Shown here: positions 1 through 6,522 of the stretch, in pieces | Layout: every line of letters begins with the position of its first letter | Numbering within the stretch: the stretch's first letter is position 1 | Origin: Pseudomonadota bacterium | GTDB lineage: Bacteria; Pseudomonadota; Alphaproteobacteria; Rhodospirillales; 2-02-FULL-58-16 | Assembly: GCA_022567015.1 (NCBI GenBank) | Contig: JADFHR010000159.1 | Span: forward strand, 1-7,633 | Direction: 5' to 3' | DNA length: 7,633 nt | The notes under the pieces: model-generated | The model's database searches: none | What the model was told of the DNA's origin: nothing | What the model saw: only the letters and a program-made list of their open reading frames with translations | Position numbers and translations under genes: made by a program

Positions 1-281
1 CATCCGAGCACGTGCATGACGTGCACGTGGACGCCGGCGTTGGCGAAGCCGCCGAAGGCGTCGAATACCATGGCGTATCCGGTGACGGGCAGGGCGATCA
101 CCGCGACCCACACCCAGGCGAAAAAGCGGGGGAACACGGCGTTCCACAAGGCCGGCCGCTGGGGCGGCTCGAGGACGCCCAACGACGGCCGCAGGACCAT
201 GTAGGCGAAGAACATGCCGCCCACCCAGACGATGGCGGCAAGCACATGGAGGACGCTGGCGAAGGCGGAAATGTCGGGCAT
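1..281 (-). CDS. CopD-like integral membrane protein, 5' part only (C-terminus beyond the left edge)
   Basis: This frame opens with ATG at 281-279 (MPDISAFASVLHVLAAIVW...) and stays open for 93 codons to the window edge. An AGGGGC stretch about ten bases upstream can serve as ribosome binding site. The first hydrophobic segment, about residues 8-34, contains HVLAAIVWVGGMFFAYMVL. A second lies at about 54-75 (FFAWVWVAVIALPVTGYAMV), and a third begins near a His-rich stretch (VHVHVMHVLG). The early His followed by WVGG and the later cluster of His residues match small CopD-family membrane proteins, some of which are linked to copper handling or heme; the function is not certain. It lies 108 bp downstream of phoX on the same strand, and I see no convincing terminator between them, so readthrough is possible. 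The family call is from remembered motif style, and a DUF2269-like protein is an alternative. Confidence 0.6.
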   Translation of the reverse strand, partial: MPDISAFASVLHVLAAIVWVGGMFFAYMVLRPSLGVLEPPQRPALWNAVFPRFFAWVWVAVIALPVTGYAMVFDAFGGFANAGVHVHVMHVLG

Positions 282-389
282 GGGTATGGGCCCCTGATTG
301 CCGGGCAACGGGTGTCCGTCTCAGTTGGGGTTCACCCGCCGCGCGTCAAGGCCTCGTTTCATCCGTCGGGACGCAAAGCGGGGTTTCCA

Positions 390-2363
390 TCACGAACCGA
401 TGACGCCGCCGTCGTCCCGGGTGATGGCGATCACCGACGGCCGGGGCGGCATCCCGGGGCGGAAGTCCGGCCAGCGGGTGGACGGGTCCTCGAAGGTCGA
501 TCCGCCCCCCGGATGCTGGATGGCGAGGAACAGGGTGCGGTCGTCGGGAGTGAAGGCGGGCCCGCAAATCTCCGCACCCCGTGGCGCGTTGAAGAAGCAG
601 CGGGTCAGTCCGCGGCCCGGCCCGGCGGTGTCGGCGGCGTAGACGGAGTCGGCGAAACCGCTCGCCGGCTGGCCGTCGGTGGCGATCCAGATGTGGCCCC
701 GGGCGTCGAACGTGCAGTTGTCGGGCGCCGACAGCCAGCCGTTGGCGGAGATGTCCGCCAGGTACATGGCGCGATCCCTGGGCTTGGCCGGATCGCCGGC
801 GAGGAGGAAGAACTCCCAGCGGTAGGTGCGTGCCGTGTGGTCGGCCTGTCCGTCCGCCACCGGCGGGATGAGCTCGATGATGTGCCCGTGCCGGTTCCCG
901 GCCCTTGGGTTGGCCGGGTTCGTCCGGTTGCGGCGGCGGTTGGTGTTGTTGGTGCAGATCACGTAGGTGCGGCCGTTGACCGGGTTGGTCTCCACGTCCT
1001 CGGGCCGGTCCATGGGCGTCGCCCCGAGCAGGTCGGCGGACCGCCGGGTCTCGATCAGCACGTCGGCCTGGCCGTGGAAGCCGTTTGCCGGCGTCAGGGG
1101 TCCGTTGCCGAAGACCAGGGGAAGCCACGTCATGGTGCCGTCGGCGTCGAACCGGGCGGCGTAGAGGGTGCCGGAATCGAGCAGGTCGCGGTTGGCGGCG
1201 GGATTGGCGGGATCGTAGGCGCGGTCGGTGACGAACCTGTAGAGGTAGTCGAACCGCTGGTCGTCGCCGCAGTAGACCGAGATATGGCCGCCGGGGTTGA
1301 TGACGGTGGTCGCGCCTTCGTGCTTGAAGCGTCCCAGCGCCGTCCGCTTGACCGGCGTGGAGGCGGGGTCGTAGGGGTCGATCTCGACGATCCAGCCGAA
1401 CCGGTTCGGCTCGTTGGGCTCTTTTTCCACGTTGAAACGGTCGACGTATTCGCCCCAGGCCCACCGGGCCCCGCCTCTGCCCAGTCCGTAGCGCTTGTGG
1501 TTCCGGGCCTCCGGCGTCGTCTCCGGGTCGCCCAGGAAGTAGCCGTGAAAATTCTCTTCGGCGATCAGCACCGTGTTCCACGGGGTGGTGCCCCCGGCGC
1601 AGTTGTTCAGGGTGCCGATGACCCGCCGTCCGGTCGGGTCGGCCCGGGTTTTCATCCGCTCATGGCCGGCGGCCGGCCCGGAGAGGCGCATGGGCGTGCC
1701 CAGGGCGGTGATGCGGCGGTTGTAGCGGCCGCTGCCGGCCACCCGCCATCCGCCGCCGGCGTTGCGGATCTCGACGATCGAATGGCCGTGGGCGGCCATC
1801 TCCGTGCGCACCTGTTCCCTGGTGATCCCGCCGGAGAACCCTTTCCCCTTTTCCGCCGGCCACATCAGGTGGGGGTCGGTGTATTCGTGGTTGACGCACA
1901 ACAGGCCGTTCCTGGAATTGGCGGAGCCCCTGGGCAACGGCATATAGGCGGTGAAGTCGTTGTTGTAGCCGAACTGTTTTTCCTGGGCGGCCGCCGTCTG
2001 ATTGTCGACGTCGAAGCCGGGCGCGTCCGCCGTCACCCTGTCGCCCCAGCGGATGAGGACCCGGGCGCTATAGCCGGGGGCGACGCGGACGCCCTTGCCG
2101 ACGCCATGGGGGATTTCCTCGAACGTCAGGGACGACGGCGCCGCCCGGGCGCCCCCCGCGCCGGCGAAAAGCGGCGCGCCGAACCCGGCGAGGGTGGTGA
2201 AGGCGGCCAGACCCTTGAGGGTGGCGCGCCGGCCGAGGCGCATGTCGATCAGCGCCGATAGAGGCGGCGCCGTGGAGGGATTCGACGGGAGGTCGTCGTC
2301 GTCCTCGTCGGCGGACGTCTCACGGGCGGCTTCCGGGTCCGGGTCCTGCATGGGATCGGTCAT
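390..2363 (-). CDS. phoX: PhoX-family alkaline phosphatase (DUF839), Tat-exported
   Basis: This complete 657-residue protein is predicted to release phosphate from organic phosphate esters outside the cytoplasmic membrane. PhoX enzymes are monomeric and use iron and calcium, unlike the zinc enzyme PhoA. The N-terminus has an acidic stretch (about residues 19-24), the family-typical SNPS at 27-30, and a twin-arginine signal: RR at 45-46 in LGRRATLKG, a hydrophobic run to about 70, and a likely cleavage after ARA near 74. Family blocks follow in order: FGYNNDFTAYMPLP (131-144), VNHEYT (157-162), NNCAGGTTPW (253-262) with the conserved Cys 255, AEENF (268-272), RPEDVE (453-458) and DNCTFD (548-553). 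The family's conserved Cys and acidic residues in these blocks, the expected sources of metal ligands, appear intact. The start at 2363 gives the usual distance from the start to SNPS; the frame is open further upstream, and a second Met lies at 2351. The ribosome binding site is weak. I see no convincing Pho box upstream. Confidence 0.92.
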   Translation of the reverse strand: MTDPMQDPDPEAARETSADEDDDDLPSNPSTAPPLSALIDMRLGRRATLKGLAAFTTLAGFGAPLFAGAGGARAAPSSLTFEEIPHGVGKGVRVAPGYSARVLIRWGDRVTADAPGFDVDNQTAAAQEKQFGYNNDFTAYMPLPRGSANSRNGLLCVNHEYTDPHLMWPAEKGKGFSGGITREQVRTEMAAHGHSIVEIRNAGGGWRVAGSGRYNRRITALGTPMRLSGPAAGHERMKTRADPTGRRVIGTLNNCAGGTTPWNTVLIAEENFHGYFLGDPETTPEARNHKRYGLGRGGARWAWGEYVDRFNVEKEPNEPNRFGWIVEIDPYDPASTPVKRTALGRFKHEGATTVINPGGHISVYCGDDQRFDYLYRFVTDRAYDPANPAANRDLLDSGTLYAARFDADGTMTWLPLVFGNGPLTPANGFHGQADVLIETRRSADLLGATPMDRPEDVETNPVNGRTYVICTNNTNRRRNRTNPANPRAGNRHGHIIELIPPVADGQADHTARTYRWEFFLLAGDPAKPRDRAMYLADISANGWLSAPDNCTFDARGHIWIATDGQPASGFADSVYAADTAGPGRGLTRCFFNAPRGAEICGPAFTPDDRTLFLAIQHPGGGSTFEDPSTRWPDFRPGMPPRPSVIAITRDDGGVIGS

Positions 2364-2380
2364 GGGGCGTGGCCCCGGGG

Positions 2381-2473
2381 CTATCGCCCGGTCGCGGTGC
2401 CGGTGAGCTTGTCCGGAATCTTCGCCGACGGAATCAGGACGGCCACGACGGCGGCGATAAGCGTGGCGCGCAT
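2381..2473 (-). CDS. Possible 30-residue small hydrophobic protein or leader peptide upstream of phoX
   Basis: An ATG at 2473-2471 opens a 30-codon frame ending with TAG at 2383-2381, 17 bases before the phoX start. It is preceded by a strong purine run (AGGGGGGAA) that resembles a ribosome binding site, although it lies very close to the ATG. The product starts MRATLIAAVVAVLIP, a short hydrophobic segment after one Arg, and ends in a polar tail (AKIPDKLTGTATGR). That shape fits a tiny single-span membrane protein or a leader whose translation is coupled to phoX. I recognise no family. The G+C-rich background makes chance ORFs common, so this is a candidate only. Confidence 0.3.
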   Translation of the reverse strand: MRATLIAAVVAVLIPSAKIPDKLTGTATGR

Positions 2474-2550
2474 TTCCCCCCTGGGTTGGACGCATGTGAA
2501 ACCGCGCCATGAATACGGTGTTTTGGCCGCCAGGCACAAACACAATCGGC

Positions 2551-2572
2551 GCCGGGCAGGGGTGCGCCCGGC
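2551..2572 (-). terminator. GC-rich hairpin just after dnaE2, candidate terminator
   Basis: A perfect 7-bp inverted repeat (GCCGGGC / GCCCGGC) with an 8-base loop begins 5 bases past the dnaE2 stop codon. The downstream strand (minus) continues with GCCGATTGTGTTTGTG, which is moderately T-rich but has no clean U-tract. It may therefore be a weak intrinsic terminator or a 3'-end stabilising stem separating dnaE2 from phoX. Apart from this stem and the small ORF, I see nothing else convincing in the 214-bp gap between dnaE2 and phoX. Confidence 0.45.
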
Positions 2573-2577
2573 TGGGC

Positions 2578-5500
2578 TCAATGGAAGTCCCGGCAGTCGA
2601 TCGTGATCGGCCGTTCGCCGGCGGGCGGCCGGGCGTCCGCGTCCAGGCGTCCAAGGAGGGGGGTGAGGTCGAACAGTTTTTGCGCCGGCACGTGGATGAC
2701 GATGCCCTCGCGCTGGACGCGGCCGTGGACGCCGAGCAGGCCGGCGCTCAGGCCCGCCTTGCGGAAGCGCTCGAAGACGTCGGGCCAGACGATCAGGTTG
2801 GCGATGCCGGTTTCGTCCTCGATGGTGATGAAGACGACGCCCTTGGCGGTGCCGGGGCGTTGGCGGGTGATCACCAGCCCCGCCACCTTCACCGGCCGGC
2901 CGTGCGCGAGGCGCTCGAGGCCGCCGCAGGTGATGAAACCGCGGCCGCCGAGCTCGTCGCGCAGCAGGGCCAGGGGATGGGCCTTGAGGGACAGGCGCAG
3001 GGCGCGGTAGTCGTCGGCCACCTGTTCGCCCAGGGCCGTCGCGGGCAGCGCCACCCGGGGCTCGTTCGCGGCGGCGCACCCGTCCGCGGCGGCGAACAGC
3101 GGCAGTGCGCCTTCCTCCATGCCCCGCGCCGTCCACAACGCCCGGCGCCGGTCCAGGCCGAGGGAGCCGAAGGCGTCGGCGCGGGCCAGGGTCTCCAGGG
3201 CCGCCCGGCCCACGCCCGCCCGCCGGCGGACCGCGCCCATGTCCCGATAGCCGCCGCCGCGCGCCGCCACCACCGCCTCGGCGTCCGCGGACGCCAGCCC
3301 CTTGACCTGGCGAAGGCCTAAGCGCAGCGCGGCGGCCGCTCCAGCTTTCCCGGCTTTCCCGGCTTCCCCGGTCTCCAGGGTGCAGTCCCAGTGGCTCGCA
3401 TTGACGTCCACCGGGCGCACCTCGACGCCGTGCCCGCGGGCGTCGCGGACGATCTGGGCGGGGGCGTAGAAGCCCATGGGCTGGCTGTTCAGAAGGGCGG
3501 TGGCGAAGGCGGCCGGATAATGGCATTTGAGCCAGGACGAGACATAGACCAGGAGGGCGAAGCTGGCGGCGTGGGACTCGGGAAAGCCGTAATCGGCGAA
3601 GCCTTCGATCTGGCGGAAGCACCGTTCGGCGAAATCCCGCCTATAGCCCCTGGCCAGCATGCCGTCGATGAACTTTTCGCGGAAGCTGTGGATGTCTCCG
3701 AAGCGGCGGAAGGTGGCCATGGCGCGGCGCAGGGCGTCGGCCTCGGCCGGGGTGAAGCCGGCGGCGACGATGGCGATCCTCATGGCCTGCTCCTGGAACA
3801 GCGGCACGCCCAGGGTCTTGCCCAGCACCCGGCGCAGCTCCGGGGACGGGTACTCCACCGTCTCGATGCCGGCGCGGCGGCGCAGATACGGATGCACCAT
3901 GTCGCCCTGGATGGGCCCCGGGCGCACGATCGCCACCTCGATCACCAGGTCGTAGAAATTGCGCGGCTTGAGGCGCGGCAGCATGCTCATCTGGGCCCGG
4001 CTTTCCACCTGGAAGACGCCCAGGGAATCGCCGCGGCACAGCATCTCGTAGACGGCCGCGTCCTCGGCCGGCACGGTGGCCAGGGTGAGCTTTCGCCCAT
4101 GATGGCGTTCGATAAGGTCGAAGGCCTTGCGCACGCAGGTGAGCATGCCCAGCCCGAGGACGTCGATCTTGAGGATGCCCAGCACATCCAGGTCGTTCTT
4201 GTCCCATTCGATGACGGTGCGCCCGGCCATGGCCGCGTTGGCGATGGGCACCACCTCGCTGAGCAGGCTCCGCGTGATCACCATGCCGCCGGTGTGCTGC
4301 GAGAGGTGCCGGGGGAAGCCGGCCAGCTCCCGGGCCAGGGCCATGACCATGCCCACGGTGCGGTCGCCGGGGTCCAGCCCCGCCTCGCGGATGTGGGCGT
4401 CCGTGACCTCGTCCCAGGGGCGCCGCCAGGCGGCCCGTTGCAGGGCGACGATGGAGTCCCCGGAAAGCCCCATGGCCTTGCCCACCTCGCGCAGGGCGCT
4501 CTTGGCGCGGTAGGTGATGACGGTGGCGGTCATGCCGGCGCGCTGGCGGCCGTATTTGGCGTAGATGTACTGGATGACCTCTTCGCGCCGCTCGTGCTCG
4601 AAGTCGACGTCGATGTCGGGGGGCTCGTTGCGCTCGGCGCTGATGAAGCGTTCGAACAACAGGTCGATGCGGTCCGGGTCCACCGCCGTTACGCCCAGGC
4701 AGTAGCAGACGGCCGAGTTGGCCGCCGAGCCCCGGCCCTGGCACAGGATCCCCCGGCCCCTGGCGAAGCGGACGATGTCGTGCACGGTCAGGAAATAGGG
4801 CGCGAAGGCCAGGGTGCCGATGAGCTCCAGTTCGCGTTCGATCTGCCCCTTGACCTTGTCGGGGACGCCGCCGGGGTAGCGCCCGGCCGCCCCTGCCCAG
4901 GTGAGACGGGCCAGTTCCTCCTGGGGGGTGCGGCCGTCGGGGACCGGATCGACGGGATACTCGTAGCGCAACTCGTCCAGGCTGAAGGCGCAGCGTTCGG
5001 CGATCCCGGCCGTGCGGGCGACGGCGCCCGGATAGTCGCGGAACAGCCGCGCCATCTCCTCGGGCGGCTTCAGGTGGCGCTCGGCGTTGGCGAACAGGCG
5101 GAAGCCGGCGTCATGGATGGTGCGGTGCTCGCGGATGCAGGTGAGCACGTCCTGCAGGGGCCGGCGCCGGGCCGTGTGCGCATGCACGTCGTTGGTCGCC
5201 ACCAGGGGCGTGCGGCAGTGGTCGGCAAGCCCGGCGAGGGCGGCCATCCGGCGGGCGTCGTCGCCACGATAAAGATTATGCGCAACGAGGTAGAGGCGCT
5301 TCTTGAAGTGATTTTTTAACACCTTCAGGGTTTCGGCGAAGGCCGTATCGGGAGCTTCGGGGGGCAGGGCGAGGATGATCTGGCCCTCGCCGCCGGCGAA
5401 TTCGCCGCCGTGGATAATATCGTCCATGGCGAGCGAGCACGCGCCCTTGGGGGCGCGGCGCTTGCCGAGGGTGAGCAGGCGCGCCAGCCGGCCGTACGCC

Positions 5501-5751
5501 GCCCGGCCGGTGGGAAAGCACAGCAGGCCGGGGGCGTCGGCGAGGTCGAGCCGCGTCCCGACCACCAGGCGGATGCCGGCCTGTTTGGCGGCGGCGTGGG
5601 CGCGCACCACGCCGGCGAGGGTGTTGCGGTCGGTGATGGCGATCGCCTTGTGGCCGAGGGCGGCGGCGCCCAGCACCAGTTCCTCGGGGTGCGAAGCGCC
5701 GCGCAGGAAGCTGAAGTTGGATGTGACCTGAAGCTCGGCGTAGGGGGGCAT
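2578..5751 (-). CDS. dnaE2: Error-prone DNA polymerase III alpha subunit DnaE2 (ImuC)
   Basis: This complete 1057-residue C-family DNA polymerase performs translesion and mutagenic synthesis after DNA damage, normally with ImuA and ImuB. The PHP domain occupies about residues 1-210 and opens with LQVTSNFSFLRGASHPEEL, where SN stands in place of the metal-binding His-x-Asp found in replicative DnaE, as is usual in DnaE2. The polymerase core follows: CQGRGSAANSAVCYCLGV (337-354), the catalytic acidic pair in PPDIDVDF (D381, D383) and a third acidic residue at D530 in LKIDVLGLG. A helix-hairpin-helix region lies around 805-865 (LRQVKGLASADAEA), and a C-terminal OB fold spans about 952-1022 (VKVAGLVITRQRPGTAKG, then IEDETGIANLIVWP). 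The length is typical for the family and no frameshift is seen. The ATG at 5751 starts the conserved N-terminus, with AGGA overlapping the toxin stop region upstream. It starts 13 bases after the toxin gene stops, so it is probably cotranscribed with that module. A Gly/Ala/Lys-rich insert at about 794-807 is coded by a short tandem repeat. Confidence 0.97.
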   Translation of the reverse strand: MPPYAELQVTSNFSFLRGASHPEELVLGAAALGHKAIAITDRNTLAGVVRAHAAAKQAGIRLVVGTRLDLADAPGLLCFPTGRAAYGRLARLLTLGKRRAPKGACSLAMDDIIHGGEFAGGEGQIILALPPEAPDTAFAETLKVLKNHFKKRLYLVAHNLYRGDDARRMAALAGLADHCRTPLVATNDVHAHTARRRPLQDVLTCIREHRTIHDAGFRLFANAERHLKPPEEMARLFRDYPGAVARTAGIAERCAFSLDELRYEYPVDPVPDGRTPQEELARLTWAGAAGRYPGGVPDKVKGQIERELELIGTLAFAPYFLTVHDIVRFARGRGILCQGRGSAANSAVCYCLGVTAVDPDRIDLLFERFISAERNEPPDIDVDFEHERREEVIQYIYAKYGRQRAGMTATVITYRAKSALREVGKAMGLSGDSIVALQRAAWRRPWDEVTDAHIREAGLDPGDRTVGMVMALARELAGFPRHLSQHTGGMVITRSLLSEVVPIANAAMAGRTVIEWDKNDLDVLGILKIDVLGLGMLTCVRKAFDLIERHHGRKLTLATVPAEDAAVYEMLCRGDSLGVFQVESRAQMSMLPRLKPRNFYDLVIEVAIVRPGPIQGDMVHPYLRRRAGIETVEYPSPELRRVLGKTLGVPLFQEQAMRIAIVAAGFTPAEADALRRAMATFRRFGDIHSFREKFIDGMLARGYRRDFAERCFRQIEGFADYGFPESHAASFALLVYVSSWLKCHYPAAFATALLNSQPMGFYAPAQIVRDARGHGVEVRPVDVNASHWDCTLETGEAGKAGKAGAAAALRLGLRQVKGLASADAEAVVAARGGGYRDMGAVRRRAGVGRAALETLARADAFGSLGLDRRRALWTARGMEEGALPLFAAADGCAAANEPRVALPATALGEQVADDYRALRLSLKAHPLALLRDELGGRGFITCGGLERLAHGRPVKVAGLVITRQRPGTAKGVVFITIEDETGIANLIVWPDVFERFRKAGLSAGLLGVHGRVQREGIVIHVPAQKLFDLTPLLGRLDADARPPAGERPITIDCRDFH
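3344..3370 (-). repeat. dnaE2: Three tandem 9-bp units inside dnaE2
   Basis: On the plus strand the units are GCTTTCCCG, GCTTTCCCG and GCTTCCCCG, the third with one substitution. On the coding strand they encode GEAGKAGKA, a flexible linker between the polymerase core and the helix-hairpin-helix region of DnaE2. The reading frame is kept because the unit is a multiple of three, so copy number could vary without breaking the protein. Confidence 0.8.
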
Positions 5752-5764
5752 GGGGCCAACGTTC

Positions 5765-6196
5765 CTATGCCAAAAAACCAGGGTCGCCGAGGTACCGCAC
5801 CAGGCGTTCGAACCCGGTGCCCTCAATGGCCTTGTGCAGCTTCTTATCGGCAGTGATGAGAACGCCGCCAATGGCCTCGGCGCAGGCGATGTAGAGACAA
5901 TCGTAGACCGGGTGATGGAGAGACAATGCAATGTCCAAGGCACCGTCAACCAAGTCTGCTGATGGATGGAAGGAGAGGATGTATCTGCGAAGGTCCGTAG
6001 GGATAACCCGCGCTTGCTCCTGAGAGATTTCGTTTCGGAGGACTTTTTTCCACGCGATGTTGGTGACTTCGGTAAGGATGAAATCCGGCGCCTGCAAGTC
6101 GTCGGCGTGGTCGGACAGCAAAAGCAATGCCTGTTCGTGAAGGTTTTCCCGCACGAACCACTTCATGGCGACGCTGGCGTCAATCACAAGGATCAT
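5765..6196 (-). CDS. vapC: PIN-domain toxin ribonuclease, VapC/FitB type
   Basis: This 143-residue PIN-domain protein is the predicted toxin of a type II toxin-antitoxin pair. Proteins of this family are metal-dependent ribonucleases that block translation when their antitoxin is lost. The acidic active-site set is visible: D6 in VIDASVAMKW, E43 in LTEVTN, D99 in VYDCLYIACA and D117 in LITADKKL. The length is typical and the protein looks intact. Its ATG overlaps the antitoxin stop codon by four bases (ATGA, 6196-6193), so translation is probably coupled; no strong separate ribosome binding site is seen. It sits between an imuB 3' end and dnaE2, which is not part of the normal cassette. Its base composition is lower in G+C than the flanks, which suggests transfer into this site. 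VapC and FitB names are nearly interchangeable at this level; cellular target RNA cannot be read from the sequence. Confidence 0.93.
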   Translation of the reverse strand: MILVIDASVAMKWFVRENLHEQALLLLSDHADDLQAPDFILTEVTNIAWKKVLRNEISQEQARVIPTDLRRYILSFHPSADLVDGALDIALSLHHPVYDCLYIACAEAIGGVLITADKKLHKAIEGTGFERLVRYLGDPGFLA

Positions 6197-6441
6197 CGAT
6201 CACGATCTTCGCGCAACAATTCAACACTGTCGGTCTGGGGCACATCGGGAGTCATCGCCGCGATGCGTTCAGCCCGCGCGCGCAACTCGGCTCCTCTTGA
6301 GGGATGTCCCGAAGGGCGTTGCGCCTCTTCGCTCAACAGCAAGCGCAGTTCGGCTTCCAGCGAACGGCCGTTGTCCTTCGCCTTTTTCTTCAGCCGCTCG
6401 ACGACATGATCATCTAGGTTGCGGATGGTCAGATTGGCCAT
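6193..6441 (-). CDS. vapB: FitA/VapB-like ribbon-helix-helix antitoxin
   Basis: This 82-residue protein is the predicted antitoxin and autorepressor of the PIN toxin that follows it. The N-terminus (MANLTIRNLDDHVVERLKKK) is a typical FitA-like Arc/MetJ ribbon-helix-helix fold: a beta strand at about 2-8 for DNA contact, then helices at about 10-24 and 28-42 (GRSLEAELRLLL). The C-terminal half is Arg- and Glu-rich (RGAELRARAERIA), the region that in this family wraps the toxin and fills its active site. I chose ATG at 6441 because an AGGAG motif lies eight bases upstream; an in-frame GTG at 6450 would add three residues but overlaps that motif. The stop overlaps the toxin start. Five palindromic sites just upstream are the likely operator. 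Confidence 0.92.
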   Translation of the reverse strand: MANLTIRNLDDHVVERLKKKAKDNGRSLEAELRLLLSEEAQRPSGHPSRGAELRARAERIAAMTPDVPQTDSVELLREDRDR

Positions 6442-6458
6442 TGGGGTCACTCCTCTGT

Positions 6459-6511
6459 TGCTAGCATAATGCTAGCATATATGCTTGCATTTTGCTAGCA
6501 TTTTGCCAGCA
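6459..6511 (-). promoter_or_regulatory. Array of five 8-bp palindromes, likely antitoxin operator and promoter
   Basis: Five copies of TGCTAGCA or a one-base variant occur at 6459-6466, 6470-6477, 6482-6489 (TGCTTGCA), 6493-6500 and 6504-6511 (TGCCAGCA) as read on the plus strand. Start-to-start spacing is 11, 12, 11 and 11 bp, close to one helical turn, so all sites face roughly the same side of the DNA. The spacers are A/T only (TAA, ATAT, TTT, TTT on the plus strand). The array lies between the imuB stop and the antitoxin ribosome binding site, and -10-like elements such as CATTAT or TATGCT fall within it on the minus strand. FitA-type antitoxins are known to bind inverted repeats with TGCTA-type half sites, so cooperative autorepression is the simplest reading. 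Confidence 0.8.
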
Positions 6512-6522
6512 CTCCCCGGCGC

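Noticed and set aside
9..29. Perfect inverted repeat CACGTGCA / TGCACGTG with 5-base spacer
   Set aside because: It lies inside the CopD-like coding frame and comes from alternating Val and His codons, so it needs no regulatory explanation.
306..322. TTGCC-C-GGCAA-like palindrome between phoX and the CopD-like gene as a terminator
   Set aside because: The loop is a single base and no T-run follows, so it cannot form a convincing terminator.
12..2261. Very long open frame on the plus strand opposite phoX (749 codons)
   Set aside because: It is antisense to a clear PhoX coding frame, and its protein is a Gly/Val/Arg-rich composition typical of G+C-rich shadow frames, without recognisable domains.
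2492..2512. TTCA direct repeats upstream of phoX as a possible Pho box
   Set aside because: The repeats are 13 bp apart rather than 11 and match the PhoB consensus poorly.
2364..2654. Upstream extension of the phoX frame to earlier starts
   Set aside because: The added residues are Arg/Pro-rich with no family likeness and overlap the dnaE2 end. The start at 2363 gives the normal PhoX N-terminus.
3391..5319. Long plus-strand frame opposite dnaE2 (642 codons)
   Set aside because: Shadow of dnaE2 caused by high third-position G+C; no family motif is present.
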